A stretch of 64,000 nt of DNA. Source: Geothrix sp. GTDB taxonomy: Bacteria; Acidobacteriota; Holophagae; Holophagales; Holophagaceae. The stretch lies in the NCBI RefSeq assembly GCF_030219325.1, contig NZ_CP126625.1, forward strand, positions 434,001 through 498,000, given 5' to 3'. Shown here piece after piece: positions 32,949 through 45,375 of the stretch (the first letter of the stretch is position 1; each line of letters begins with the position of its first letter). A program made the position numbers and the translations under genes. The notes under the pieces are model-generated. The model did not search any database. It was not told the origin of the DNA and saw only the letters and a program-made list of their open reading frames with translations.

Positions 32949-35834
32949 ATGAAGCATCGTCCTCTGAAACAGCTCTGCGGGCTTCTCGCCACCGCAGCGA
33001 TCGCCCTTGTGCTGATCGGTTGTAACGGAAAGGCCGGCCAGAACGGCGCCACCGGCGCCACTGGCGCCACCGGCCCCACCGGCCCCACGGGCCCCACCGG
33101 CCCCACGGGCCCCACGGGCCCCACCGGCCCCTCCGGCGCGACCCTGATCAACGCCGCCGCCATGACCCCCGACGAATGGGCTGCCCAGTCCTTCACCGGG
33201 ACCATCACCAGCGCCACGGTATCCGCCGCCGCCGGTAAGCCCGTCGTGAACTTCAAGGTCACCGACAAGTACGGCGTGCCCGTCATCGGCCTCGGCTTCA
33301 CCGCCAAGTCCGCCACGGCCCTCTTTCCCGCCTACCAGAACCTCTCCCTGAGCATCGCCAAGCTGGTGCCCGGCGCCAATGGCAGCCCCAGCATCTGGGT
33401 CAACTACATCGTGACCTCGACGCCGAGCACCACCACCGCCGCCGCCCCCTCCAAGCCCAGCACCGACAGTGTCGGCACCCTGGTGGACAACGGCGATGGC
33501 AGCTACAAGTACACCTTCTTCCGTGACATCACCGCTGCCCAGGCCTTCCTGGACGCGGCGACCTACACGGGCAACAACAAGCGCGCCGATCTCGGCGACG
33601 TGACCTTCGACGGCACCCTGGTCCACCGCGTCAGCATCCAGATCGGCGGCAACGCCCGCGGCACCGGCTCCAACACGCCTGACGGCTCCAACACCGCCAT
33701 CCCCGGCGTGCCCGTCAAGAACCCCGCCAACATCCTCTACGACTTCGTGCCCGCCACGGGCCTCGTGGCCGCTCCCGCCGCCACCCGCACCATCGTGGAC
33801 ATGGCCGCCTGCAACCAGTGCCACACCGAGCTCGTCGTGCACGGCGGCAGCCGCGTCGATCCCAACTACTGCGTGGTCTGCCACACCGACCAGCGCAAGT
33901 ACGGCAATGCCGAAGCCACCACCGTCGCCGGCGGCTACTCCGGCAACACCTACAAGATCAACGGCCTGGCCGTGGGCGAGTTCACCGCCTTCATCCACCG
34001 CATGCACATGGGCGAGGGCCTGACCAAGACGGGCTACAACTACGCCAACATCCTGTTCAACGAAGTCACCTACCCCCAGGACCAGCGGAACTGCGTCAAG
34101 TGCCATGACGGCGCCCGCAGCCCCGAGGGTGACAACTGGAAGAACGTGCCCAACCGCAAGGCCTGCGGCGCCTGCCATGACGCCGTGGACTTCGCCACCG
34201 GCACCAACCACGGCACCATCGGCAACGGTGGCCCCCAGCTTGACGACCACCTCTGCACCACCTGCCACACCGCGACCGCCATCGACCTCTACCACACCCC
34301 GGTCGTGGCCCCCAACGCGAACAACATCTTCCTGACCACCCAGACCGCGGCTGTTCCCAGCCCCGGCAACAACAACACCAACGCCTCCTTCGTGGCGGCC
34401 TACACCAACAGCCTGCCCCTGGGCGCCCACAAGCCCACCTGGGACATCAAGAGCTTCACCCTGGATGCCACCGGCCACCCGGTCTTCCTCTTCCGCTTCC
34501 TGGAAGATGGCCTCCGCAAGGACTTCCGCACCTACGCGGCCGGCACCGTGCCGACCTTCTGGGACAAGTACGTGGGCGGCCCCAGCTTCTACGTCGCCTT
34601 CGGCATGTCGCAGGACGGCATCACCGCTCCCGCCGACTGGAATACCACTCTGAGTGTCTACTTCCCCAACATCTGGCGCGCGGATCACCTCACCGCCGAC
34701 GGCAAGGCCCTGGCTGCCACGGCCGACGGCACCCTGTCCGCCACCCCCGATGCCAATGGCTACTACACCCTGACCTTCACCGGCGTGACCGTTCCCGCCA
34801 CCGCCACCATGGTCACCGGCGGCATCGGCTACACCTACGGCCTGCAGACCACCCAGCCCCTGACCCAGACCGATCTGGCTGCCTACCCCTACACGCCCAT
34901 CGCGTGGACCGGCCCCGGCACCTGGACTGGCCCCTCCGGCCAGGGCGGCCTGAGTGTTCCCGCTCCCAACGCCTGGGTCAAGGTCAGCGGCACCCTGCCC
35001 GCCGGCTTCACTGCCAACGCGACGGCCAGCCGCCGCGCCATCGTCACCAATGCCAAGTGCAATGACTGCCACGCGGCCCTCGGCGAATTCACCGACAAGG
35101 GCTACCACGCGGGCCAGCGCAACGATGTGCCCACCTGCTCCTTCTGCCACAACGTCAACCGCATCAACAGCGGCTGGGCCGTGAACATCAAGGAAGCCAT
35201 CCACGGCATCCACGCCTCCGCCAAGCGGGTGAACAAGTACTCGTGGGAAGTCACGGCCGGCGACAAGTACTGGAACACGACCTACCCCGCCGTCCTGAAC
35301 AACTGCGAAGCCTGCCACGTCACCGGCTCCTTCGACTTCACCAACAGCGCCAGCGCCTCCGCGCTGCCGAACCTGCTCTGGACCGGCGTCGCCGCCGGCG
35401 CCCAGACCACCGCCACGGCCTACTCCATCGTGACCGGCGCCGAGACCGTGCTCGCCACGGACAAGGTGATCGCTCCCTGGATCAACCCGACCATGAACCC
35501 CGCGTTCAACCCCGCGCTCACCGGCACGGTCAACAGCAACCCTGCTGTCCTGCCCCTGAACACGGCTTATCCCGCGGGCTGGTCCTACGCTGCCGCCACC
35601 GGCGCCGTCACCCAGGCCAAGGCTGGCTCTCTCGTGATCTCTCCGATCACGGGCGCCTGCTCCGCCTGCCATGACACCCCGGTTGCTGTTGCGCACTTCC
35701 GTGCCAACGGTGGCTCGTTCTACGCGCCCCGCCCGGCCGATGGTGCGCTGCCTGCCAACGTCGAGCAGTGCTTGATCTGCCACGGCAACGGCAAGGTCGC
35801 GGACATCCGCGTCGTCCACCTGAGCTTCAAGTAG
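32949..35834 (+). CDS. OmcA/MtrC-family decaheme c-type cytochrome
   Basis: A 961-residue surface cytochrome of the extracellular-electron-transfer type. The lipobox VLIGC places the lipid anchor at C25. Residues about 32-64 are a collagen-like tether of Gly-Ala-Thr then Gly-Pro-Thr triplets. Ten CxxCH sites follow in two groups of five: CNQCH, CVVCH, CVKCH, CGACH, CTTCH, then CNDCH, CSFCH, CEACH, CSACH, CLICH, as in OmcA/MtrC. AAGGAG precedes the ATG. It is probably the terminal, outward-facing member of the cluster, reducing metals or extracellular acceptors. Confidence 0.93.
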   Translation: MKHRPLKQLCGLLATAAIALVLIGCNGKAGQNGATGATGATGPTGPTGPTGPTGPTGPTGPSGATLINAAAMTPDEWAAQSFTGTITSATVSAAAGKPVVNFKVTDKYGVPVIGLGFTAKSATALFPAYQNLSLSIAKLVPGANGSPSIWVNYIVTSTPSTTTAAAPSKPSTDSVGTLVDNGDGSYKYTFFRDITAAQAFLDAATYTGNNKRADLGDVTFDGTLVHRVSIQIGGNARGTGSNTPDGSNTAIPGVPVKNPANILYDFVPATGLVAAPAATRTIVDMAACNQCHTELVVHGGSRVDPNYCVVCHTDQRKYGNAEATTVAGGYSGNTYKINGLAVGEFTAFIHRMHMGEGLTKTGYNYANILFNEVTYPQDQRNCVKCHDGARSPEGDNWKNVPNRKACGACHDAVDFATGTNHGTIGNGGPQLDDHLCTTCHTATAIDLYHTPVVAPNANNIFLTTQTAAVPSPGNNNTNASFVAAYTNSLPLGAHKPTWDIKSFTLDATGHPVFLFRFLEDGLRKDFRTYAAGTVPTFWDKYVGGPSFYVAFGMSQDGITAPADWNTTLSVYFPNIWRADHLTADGKALAATADGTLSATPDANGYYTLTFTGVTVPATATMVTGGIGYTYGLQTTQPLTQTDLAAYPYTPIAWTGPGTWTGPSGQGGLSVPAPNAWVKVSGTLPAGFTANATASRRAIVTNAKCNDCHAALGEFTDKGYHAGQRNDVPTCSFCHNVNRINSGWAVNIKEAIHGIHASAKRVNKYSWEVTAGDKYWNTTYPAVLNNCEACHVTGSFDFTNSASASALPNLLWTGVAAGAQTTATAYSIVTGAETVLATDKVIAPWINPTMNPAFNPALTGTVNSNPAVLPLNTAYPAGWSYAAATGAVTQAKAGSLVISPITGACSACHDTPVAVAHFRANGGSFYAPRPADGALPANVEQCLICHGNGKVADIRVVHLSFK

Positions 35835-35844
35835 CCTGATCCCT

Positions 35845-35866
35845 GGGGCCCGGTCCGCCGGGCCCC
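35845..35866 (+). terminator. GC-rich hairpin after the decaheme gene
   Basis: GGGGCCCGG/CCGGGCCCC form a perfect 9-base stem with a 4-base loop, 10 bases after the stop. No T run follows, so it may protect the mRNA 3' end rather than terminate. Confidence 0.5.
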
Positions 35867-35887
35867 ACCGATCACCACCGCATGATC

Positions 35888-35927
35888 AAGGGACCCGGCC
35901 GCCCCAGGCTGCCGGGTCCCTTGTTTT
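35888..35927 (+). terminator. Rho-independent terminator of the porin-cytochrome unit
   Basis: AAGGGACCCGGC (35888-35899) and GCCGGGTCCCTT (35911-35922) form a perfect 12-base stem followed by GTTTT. Confidence 0.85.
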
Positions 35928-35991
35928 GGCCTCCTGGTAAACTTCTCGCCAGGATTGGCCCGAGGATGATCCTGTTCCGAAGAGGTAATTC

Positions 35992-36360
35992 ATGACTGGA
36001 AAAATAGTTGGTTTGTTCCTCGGCCTGGCCCTGGCCGTCCACTCCGTCGGTGTCACGGCCCAGGAGGACGCCCCAAGCAAGAAGCGGGTCCCATCCAAGG
36101 AGGAACTGGAGGCCAAGGCCAAGGTCCGCCAGCAGCGTTGGCAGGCCAAGAAAAAGGCAGATGCCGAGCTCAAGGCCAAGGCCGTGGACATCAACCACGC
36201 CACCAAGGCGGAGCTGATGAAGCTCCCAGGCATCCCGGCGGAATTCGCTGCCGCGATCATCGCCAAGCGGCCCTACAAGTCCAAGGCCGAGCTGGTGACC
36301 AAGAATGCGATCCCCAAGGGCACCTACCAGGGCCTCCACAGCTTGGTCGTGGCCAAGTAG
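35992..36360 (+). CDS. Exported helix-hairpin-helix (ComEA-like) protein
   Basis: A 122-residue protein with a signal peptide (MTGKIVGLFLGLALAVHS), a Lys/Glu/Ala-rich, probably coiled linker (about 30-62) and a C-terminal ComEA-like HhH domain (VDINHATKAELMKLPGIP). ComEA binds DNA in the periplasm during natural transformation. This protein could do so, but no other com gene is near and many small HhH proteins of this kind are uncharacterised. AGAGG lies before the ATG. Confidence 0.8.
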   Translation: MTGKIVGLFLGLALAVHSVGVTAQEDAPSKKRVPSKEELEAKAKVRQQRWQAKKKADAELKAKAVDINHATKAELMKLPGIPAEFAAAIIAKRPYKSKAELVTKNAIPKGTYQGLHSLVVAK

Positions 36361-36392
36361 GACCCACATCCCGGGGCAGATCCTGGTTTCAG

Positions 36393-36420
36393 AGCCCCCC
36401 TTCGGGGGCTTTGTTTTTTC
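36393..36420 (+). terminator. Terminator after the HhH gene
   Basis: AGCCCCC/GGGGGCT (36393-36410) with a 4-base loop, followed by TTGTTTTTT. Confidence 0.88.
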
Positions 36421-36447
36421 CATCCGGCGCCCCCGTCCGCGACTGAG

Positions 36448-36461
36448 GTGACGCAGGTCAC
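36448..36461. promoter_or_regulatory. Crp/Fnr-type operator before Rrf2 copy 2
   Basis: GTGACGCAGGTCAC is a perfect GTGAC-N4-GTCAC palindrome followed by AA, 80 bases before the start of the Rrf2 gene and just upstream of a TTGACT hexamer (36469-36474). Confidence 0.6.
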
Positions 36462-36540
36462 AACGGAGTTGACTCGTTAGATTACCGGAGCATCTTCATT
36501 AACAAGGCCTGTTCTGGCAAGCTCTTTCATGGAGGTTCAG

Positions 36541-37035
36541 ATGCTCCCACTGTCCCAGACCACGGGCTATGCAGTGCGGGCGTTACGCTGCCTTCAGGAG
36601 CCCGGTGGCCATCCAGTGCTGGTCGAAGAGGTGGCCGAGTACACGGGCATCCCACGGTCGTACCTCTCCAAGCTGATCCACAAGCTGGCAAAGAAGGGGC
36701 TGGTGGTGGCCCGCCGGGGACATCATGGCGGCGTGGTGCTGGCCAGGCCTTCCACCGAGATCACCCTCGAGGATCTGTCCGATGCCATCGACGGCTCGGC
36801 CTGGCGGAACCGCTGCCTCATGGGCCTGCTGGGCTGCTCGGATCACACGCCCTGCGTCCTCCACGAGTTCTGGCACACCACGCTGGATCAGATCATGGCG
36901 CGGCTGCGCTCGGTGACCCTGGCGGACCTGGCGCAGAACCACGATCCCGGTGTGGAGAGCTTCCGGGCCACCCACGGTCTTGTGAATGAGCCTCATGCAG
37001 CGGCTTGCGAGTGTGAGCACGCCAGCGTGCATTGA
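36541..37035 (+). CDS. Rrf2-family regulator with Cys cluster (copy 2)
   Basis: A 164-residue regulator with the winged-helix start MLPLSQTTGYAVRAL and C92, C99, C105 and H108 in the C-x6-C-x5-C-x2-H arrangement. GGAGG five bases before 36541 decides the start over the ATG at 36529. The C-terminus adds further Cys and His (ACECEHASVH). It is strongly similar to copy 3, which faces it across a shared terminator, so the two look like an inverted duplication that has diverged. Confidence 0.9.
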   Translation: MLPLSQTTGYAVRALRCLQEPGGHPVLVEEVAEYTGIPRSYLSKLIHKLAKKGLVVARRGHHGGVVLARPSTEITLEDLSDAIDGSAWRNRCLMGLLGCSDHTPCVLHEFWHTTLDQIMARLRSVTLADLAQNHDPGVESFRATHGLVNEPHAAACECEHASVH

Positions 37036-37056
37036 CCTTTCCATCCCCCTGAACGC

Positions 37057-37083
37057 AACAGGCCGCCCTGGGGGCGGCCTGTT
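37057..37083. terminator. Bidirectional terminator between the convergent Rrf2 genes
   Basis: AACAGGCCGCCC and GGGCGGCCTGTT form a perfect 12-base stem with a TGG loop, 22 bases after one stop and 21 bases before the other. Confidence 0.75.
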
Positions 37084-37103
37084 GGCTTCTGAAGGGCCCT
37101 AGA

Positions 37104-37637
37104 TCACGCCTTCTTGACCGGCGCCTTCTTGGGGGCGGCCGGCTTCTTGGCGGCGGGCTTGGCGGCCTTCTTGGCCCGGGGCTTCACCTTCTTCTCGGGC
37201 AGGGCATCGGCCAGGCGCCAGCCCCGGCTCTGCTGCTCGAAGGTGCGGATCTCCTCGAGGGTGATGTCCTTCAGGCAGCGGTAGATGTGGTCGCGCTCAG
37301 CCTTCCAGAAGGTGTGGGAGGGGCAGGCGCGCTCATCCGAGCAGTCCTTGAAGCCGAGGAGGCACTGGTTGCGCCACTCGGAGCCATCCACGGCCTCGGC
37401 GATGAGGTCCAGCGAGATCTCCTTGGCAGCCAGGGAGAGCACCACGCCGCCCTTGTTGCCGCGCTTGGCCATGACCAGGCCGACCTTCGCGAGCTTGTGG
37501 ATCATCTTGGAGAGGTAGGGCCGGGGGAAACCCGTGCGGGCCGCGACGTCGACGACGAGGGTGGGCTTGCCACCCGGGTCTTCGAGGCAGCTCATGGCCA
37601 GGACCGCGTAACCGGAGGACTGGGACAGAGGAAGCAT
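37104..37637 (-). CDS. Rrf2-family regulator with Cys cluster and histone-H1-like tail (copy 3)
   Basis: A 177-residue regulator. The winged-helix part starts MLPLSQSSGYAVLAM and carries C92, C99, C105 and H108. After about residue 145 it ends in a Lys/Ala/Pro tail with KKAAKPAAKKPAAPKK, like histone H1 or other bacterial DNA-binding tails, which Rrf2 proteins normally lack. The tail probably adds non-specific DNA affinity. The ATG at 37637 is preferred over a GTG two codons earlier. An inverted repeat lies 59 bases upstream. Confidence 0.9.
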   Translation of the reverse strand: MLPLSQSSGYAVLAMSCLEDPGGKPTLVVDVAARTGFPRPYLSKMIHKLAKVGLVMAKRGNKGGVVLSLAAKEISLDLIAEAVDGSEWRNQCLLGFKDCSDERACPSHTFWKAERDHIYRCLKDITLEEIRTFEQQSRGWRLADALPEKKVKPRAKKAAKPAAKKPAAPKKAPVKKA

Positions 37638-37695
37638 GGTCACCTGCGCTGATGAGGTTGGATGGATGCTACAGATAATAGACGATCTTCAGGTC

Positions 37696-37718
37696 AATCA
37701 CATTCAAAGACTGTGATT
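37696..37718. promoter_or_regulatory. Inverted repeat upstream of Rrf2 copy 3
   Basis: AATCACA (37696-37702) and TGTGATT (37712-37718) are perfect 7-base arms with a 9-base spacer, 59 bases before the start. Likely an operator; the regulator is unknown. Confidence 0.45.
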
Positions 37719-37735
37719 CTGCGCACAATACACGA

Positions 37736-37757
37736 AACCCCCGGTCGCCCGGGGGTT
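37736..37757 (-). terminator. Terminator of the Nfn-nifJ-DHOD operon
   Basis: AACCCCCGG/CCGGGGGTT form a perfect 9-base stem with a 4-base loop, 20 bases after the DHOD-like stop; only a short T run (TTT) follows on the minus strand. Confidence 0.65.
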
Positions 37758-37776
37758 CCTTGGGAAAAATCCCCAC

Positions 37777-38769
37777 TCAGGGCTTCCATCCGTTCAGGAT
37801 GCGCATGTAGTTGGCGCGGGTGAAGGCCTGGGGGTTCGGGGACTTGACCAGGCTCATGCTGCCCCGGGCCTGGGCCAGGGACTCGTATTCGTGCTCCTCG
37901 AGCCACTCGGCGAGGGTGGCCCGGCTCTGGGCCAGGCGGTCGGGGCCGTGGATCAGCAGGGCCGAGACCATCTGGACCGCGTCCGCGCCGGCCATGACGG
38001 CCTTGAGGGCGCCGATGCCGTCATGCACACCTCCGGTGACGGCGAGGCTGCCCTTGATGTGCCCGTGAAGCACGGCAAGCCAGCGCAGGCGGAGCAGCAG
38101 GTCCGAGGGGCCGGACAGCTGCAGGCTGGGCTCGGCGACGAGCTCCTCGACGTTGATGTCGGGCTGGAAGAAGCGGTTGAAGAGCACCAGGCCGTCGGCG
38201 CCCGCGCCTTCCAACTCCACGGCAAAGTGCGCCAGGGCGGAGAAGAAGGGCGAGAGCTTCACGGAGACGGGGATCTTCACTTCGGCCTTCACCGCCCGGA
38301 CGATGTCGAGGGTGCGCTTCTCCACCTCGGAGGCGGATTCCTTCGCGTCCGTGGGGATGTAGTAGACGTTGAGCTCCAGCGCATCGGCGCCGGCATCCTG
38401 CATCAGCTTGCCGTAGTGCAGCCAGCCCGCAGGGGTGGTGCCGTTCAGCGAGGCGATGACGGGAACAGACACGGCGTCCTTGATGCGCCGGATCTGCTCC
38501 AGGTACTTCTCAGGACCCAGGCGGAAGTCATCAGGCTGGGGGAAGAAGGACAGGGCCTCAGCGCTGGTGCTCGAGCTGAGCTGCATGTCCATGATGGTGC
38601 CCTGCTCTTCGCGGGTGATCTGCTCCTCGAAGAGGGAGTGCATCACGATGGCCGAGGCGCCGGCGTCTTCCAGGCGCTTGACCATGCCCATGTCGTCGAC
38701 CATGGGGGAGGCGCCCGCCATCAGGGGGTGGGCGAGCTTGAGGCCGAGGTAGGTGGTCGAGAGGTTCAT
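37777..38769 (-). CDS. Dihydroorotate dehydrogenase-like flavoprotein
   Basis: A 330-residue TIM-barrel FMN protein of the PyrD-like group. Motifs: NLSTTYLGLKLAHPLMAGASP at the start (split here as the FMN-binding entry), VPVIASLNGTTPAGW, VSVKLSPFF and the FMN phosphate-binding end VTGGVHDGIGALKAVMAGADAVQ. It lies 10 bases after nifJ, a pairing known in other anaerobes where it is annotated as DHOD-like and its substrate is not established. A role in central ferredoxin/pyridine nucleotide flow is as likely as one in pyrimidine synthesis. Confidence 0.8.
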   Translation of the reverse strand: MNLSTTYLGLKLAHPLMAGASPMVDDMGMVKRLEDAGASAIVMHSLFEEQITREEQGTIMDMQLSSSTSAEALSFFPQPDDFRLGPEKYLEQIRRIKDAVSVPVIASLNGTTPAGWLHYGKLMQDAGADALELNVYYIPTDAKESASEVEKRTLDIVRAVKAEVKIPVSVKLSPFFSALAHFAVELEGAGADGLVLFNRFFQPDINVEELVAEPSLQLSGPSDLLLRLRWLAVLHGHIKGSLAVTGGVHDGIGALKAVMAGADAVQMVSALLIHGPDRLAQSRATLAEWLEEHEYESLAQARGSMSLVKSPNPQAFTRANYMRILNGWKP

Positions 38770-38779
38770 GTCATCACCC

Positions 38780-42340
<3,561 letters not shown>

Positions 42341-42457
42341 GGTTGGCTCCTCCCGGGGGCCCTCTACGGGGTTCCGGCAATGGGTATCAGGACAGGATTC
42401 GTGCCTGCCATATCATACCTGATGAAACGGTCGATTTGATCACAAACGGTCCAGTGG

Positions 42458-45232
42458 TCAGACCGCCGCCTGGGGCTCCCCCATGAGGCGATTGTGAATG
42501 GCTGCGGCCGCCCGGCGGCCCTGGCCCATGGCCAGAATCACCGTCGCGCCGCCGGTGATGACGTCGCCACCGGCGAAGACGCCGGGAATGGAGGTCTCAC
42601 CGGTTTCGTTGTCAACCACAACAACTCCACCTTTGAGGGTCTTCAGCCCCTTGTCGGTCATGGCCAGGAGGGGGTTCACGTCGAAGCCCAGGGCGACCAC
42701 CAGGGTCTCGCAGGGGATCATGATGCGCTCGTCGGTCATCTTGGGGCTGCGGCGGCCATCGGGTCCGGGCTCGCCCAGTTCCATGACGGCGCACTCGGCG
42801 TGGGTCATCCAGCCCTTGTCGTTGCCATGCAGCTGCACGGGGGTGGTGAGGAACTTGAACTCCACGCCCTCCTCGTGGGCATGCTCCAGCTCCTCCTTGC
42901 GGGCGGTGGATTCCTTGATGGTGCGGCGGTAGACGATGGTGACGTGCTCGGCGCCCATGCGGCGGGCGGCGCGGGCGGCGTCCATGGCGGTGTTGCCGGC
43001 GCCCACGATGATGACGTTCTTCCCGACGGTCACCGGGGTGCCGTACTGGGGGAAGAGGTCGGCGCGCATGAGATTGATGCGGGTGAGGAACTCATTGGCG
43101 GTGTAGACGCCCTTGTACTCCTCGCCCGGGATGCCCATCATCTTGGGCAGGCCGGCGCCGGTGCCCATAAAGAGGGCGTCATTCTCCTTGCGCAGGTCCT
43201 CCAGCGTCATGCTGCGGCCCACCAGGGTGTTCATGATGAATTTCACGCCCAGGCGGCGGAGGTTGTCCACTTCCTGGTCCACGATCTTGTTGGGCAGGCG
43301 GAACTCGGGGATGCCGTAGAGCATCACGCCGCCGGGCTTGTGGAAGGCATCGTAGACCGTGACCTGGTGACCCTTCTTGACCAGCTCGCCGGCCACCGTG
43401 AGACCCGCGGGACCGGCGCCGATGACGGCGACCTTCTTGCCCGTGGACGCCTCGACGGGGGGCAGCTCGGTGGAGCCCAGCATCGAATCGGCGGCGAAGC
43501 GCTCCAGGCGGCCGATGGAGACGGGATCACCCTTGATGCCCACCACGCACTTGATCTCGCACTGCTTCTCCTGGGGGCAGACGCGGCCGCAGACGGAGCC
43601 CAGGGAGGAGCTCTCCTTGATGACCCGGGCCGCGGCCTGGGGGTCGTCGTTGACGATCTGCTGCAGGAAGGCCGGGATGTTGATGCTGACCGGGCAGCCG
43701 TCGATGCAGGCGGGGTGCTTGCACATGATGCAGCGGGCGGCTTCGAGCTTGGCCTGTTCGGGCGACAGCCCGAGGCTCACCTCGTCGAAGTTGCACACGC
43801 GCAGCTCGGGCGGCTGGCAGGCCATCTCCTGGCGGGGGATCTTCATCTTCTGGCTGGGCTTGATGGTGCCCAGGTCCAGGGTCTTCCAGTCGGCCAGGTC
43901 GGTGACGGGGGCGTTCAGGTACTGCGAGTAGTCCACGGGGCCCGTGGCGGCCACCCGCCCGATCTTGCACTCGCTGGGGTCGCACTGCTCTTCCGCCTTG
44001 TACCAGTCCTGGCGGTTGCGCAGCATGGCGAAGTCCACCTTGTGGCCGTCGAAGTCGGGGCCGTCGAAGCAGGCGAACTTGGTCTCGCCGCCCACGCTGA
44101 CGCGGCAGCCACCGCACATGCCGGTGCCGTCCACCATGAGCGCGTTGAGGCTCACCAGCGTGAAGATGCCATGGGGCTTCGTGAGATCGGAGACGGCGCG
44201 CATCATGGGCAGCGGGCCCACGGCCACCACTTCGGCGACGGATTCCCGGGCGATGACGTCCGCGAGGGCGTCGGTGACCAGGCCCTTGCGGCCCAGGCTG
44301 CCGTCATCGGTGGTGACGATCAGTTCGGCCGAGGCCGCCCCCAGCTCATCGGCCAGGAGGACGCGCTCCTTGCTGCGGCCGCCCAGGATGGTGATGACAC
44401 GGCGACCCTTTGCATGGAGCTCTTCGGCGGCGGGGAGGATGGCGGCGGAACCATAGCCGCCCGCCATCAGCACGATGGTGCCCTCCTCGACCAGTTCCGT
44501 CGGGGCGCCCATGGGGCCGGCCACGGCGTAGAGGCGGTCGCCCGCGCTGAGCTTGCCCATGGCCTGGGTGGTGGAGCCCACCTCCTGCATGATGAAGTGG
44601 ATGTAGCCCTTGCGCGCGTCACCGCCGGCCAGGGTGAGGGGGATGCGCTCGCTCTCGGGGAAGGGGGCCACCATGAAGAACTGGCCGGGCTTCCGGCCCC
44701 GGGCCACCTGGGGCGCCTGCACGATGAAGGACCAGGTCTCGGGGGCGACGAGCTTCTTCTCCAGGATCAGGTAGCCGTCCTGGGTCTCGTCGTCGGAGCA
44801 GTAGAGGGACTTGCCCCTGAGCAGGGGCAGCATGAGGAATTCTTCCGCCTCGATGTGGTCCCGGATGAGGTCCACCAGGCGCTGGCCCAGCAGTGTGAGG
44901 GAGCGCGGCGCCCGCACCTGGCCTTCGCTGATCTCGGTGAGCAGCTGGAGGGTGAGGTCCCACATCTGGCGGTGGTCCTCGTGGAGGCGCAGGTGCAGGG
45001 CTTCGGCGCCCAGCTCCTCCAGCAGCGGGAAGAGCTCCCGCTCCTCGGCCTCGTTGTGGGGCCGCAGCACTTCGTAGATCCACTTGGCGCCCTTGTCCAC
45101 CTCCTTCCAGTCCCCGGCCCCCAGGGCCTCGGCCATGCGGGTCAGCCGGGCCTGGGCCTCCTCGTGGGTGGCATGCCAGTTGGGGGCAGGCAGGTTGCCG
45201 GCACTGATCAGCAGAGGAGCGGACTCGGACAT
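42458..45232 (-). CDS. Hemerythrin-NfnB-NfnA-like triple fusion flavoprotein
   Basis: A 924-residue protein with three parts. Residues 1-140 are a hemerythrin-type HHE four-helix domain (LRPHNEAEERELFP, LRLHEDHRQM, IRDHIEAEEF). Residues about 150-430 are an NfnB/SudB-type FAD/NAD(P) module of the DHOD electron-transfer type, with CGGC and a fourth Cys for a 2Fe-2S cluster. Residues about 450-924 are a GltD/NfnA-like NADPH module with CIMCKHPACIDGCP and VIGAGPAGLTVAGEL. The last two make a ferredoxin:NADP transhydrogenase-like enzyme. GGAGG five bases before the ATG. It heads the operon with nifJ. Confidence 0.88.
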   Translation of the reverse strand: MSESAPLLISAGNLPAPNWHATHEEAQARLTRMAEALGAGDWKEVDKGAKWIYEVLRPHNEAEERELFPLLEELGAEALHLRLHEDHRQMWDLTLQLLTEISEGQVRAPRSLTLLGQRLVDLIRDHIEAEEFLMLPLLRGKSLYCSDDETQDGYLILEKKLVAPETWSFIVQAPQVARGRKPGQFFMVAPFPESERIPLTLAGGDARKGYIHFIMQEVGSTTQAMGKLSAGDRLYAVAGPMGAPTELVEEGTIVLMAGGYGSAAILPAAEELHAKGRRVITILGGRSKERVLLADELGAASAELIVTTDDGSLGRKGLVTDALADVIARESVAEVVAVGPLPMMRAVSDLTKPHGIFTLVSLNALMVDGTGMCGGCRVSVGGETKFACFDGPDFDGHKVDFAMLRNRQDWYKAEEQCDPSECKIGRVAATGPVDYSQYLNAPVTDLADWKTLDLGTIKPSQKMKIPRQEMACQPPELRVCNFDEVSLGLSPEQAKLEAARCIMCKHPACIDGCPVSINIPAFLQQIVNDDPQAAARVIKESSSLGSVCGRVCPQEKQCEIKCVVGIKGDPVSIGRLERFAADSMLGSTELPPVEASTGKKVAVIGAGPAGLTVAGELVKKGHQVTVYDAFHKPGGVMLYGIPEFRLPNKIVDQEVDNLRRLGVKFIMNTLVGRSMTLEDLRKENDALFMGTGAGLPKMMGIPGEEYKGVYTANEFLTRINLMRADLFPQYGTPVTVGKNVIIVGAGNTAMDAARAARRMGAEHVTIVYRRTIKESTARKEELEHAHEEGVEFKFLTTPVQLHGNDKGWMTHAECAVMELGEPGPDGRRSPKMTDERIMIPCETLVVALGFDVNPLLAMTDKGLKTLKGGVVVVDNETGETSIPGVFAGGDVITGGATVILAMGQGRRAAAAIHNRLMGEPQAAV

Positions 45233-45375
45233 GAATGCCTCCAGATCCGTTCAGCATGCGACGATCAAGGTGCGATTTCAGTGTTTAAAAACTTAATCAA
45301 GTACCACTTGTGACTCATGCCACAGGACGCTGTTGTGGCAAGGATTTAGCCCATATTTTAAATATTCCTTATTGT
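45233..45375. promoter_or_regulatory. AT-rich promoter region of the Nfn-nifJ operon
   Basis: This gap of 143 bases is AT-rich over its distal half (about 45350-45380). A Crp/Fnr-type site, GTGACTCATGCCAC (45310-45323, one arm mismatch), is centred about 84 bases before the fusion gene start. Confidence 0.5.

Noticed and set aside
33039-33150. Tandem 9-base units suggestive of a CRISPR or minisatellite
   Set aside because: They encode in-frame Gly-x-Thr triplets of the decaheme tether and have no spacers.
32928-35819. Open frame of 963 codons opposite the decaheme cytochrome
   Set aside because: Its sequence is repetitive Gly/Val/Ala/Asp and is the mirror of the cytochrome codons.
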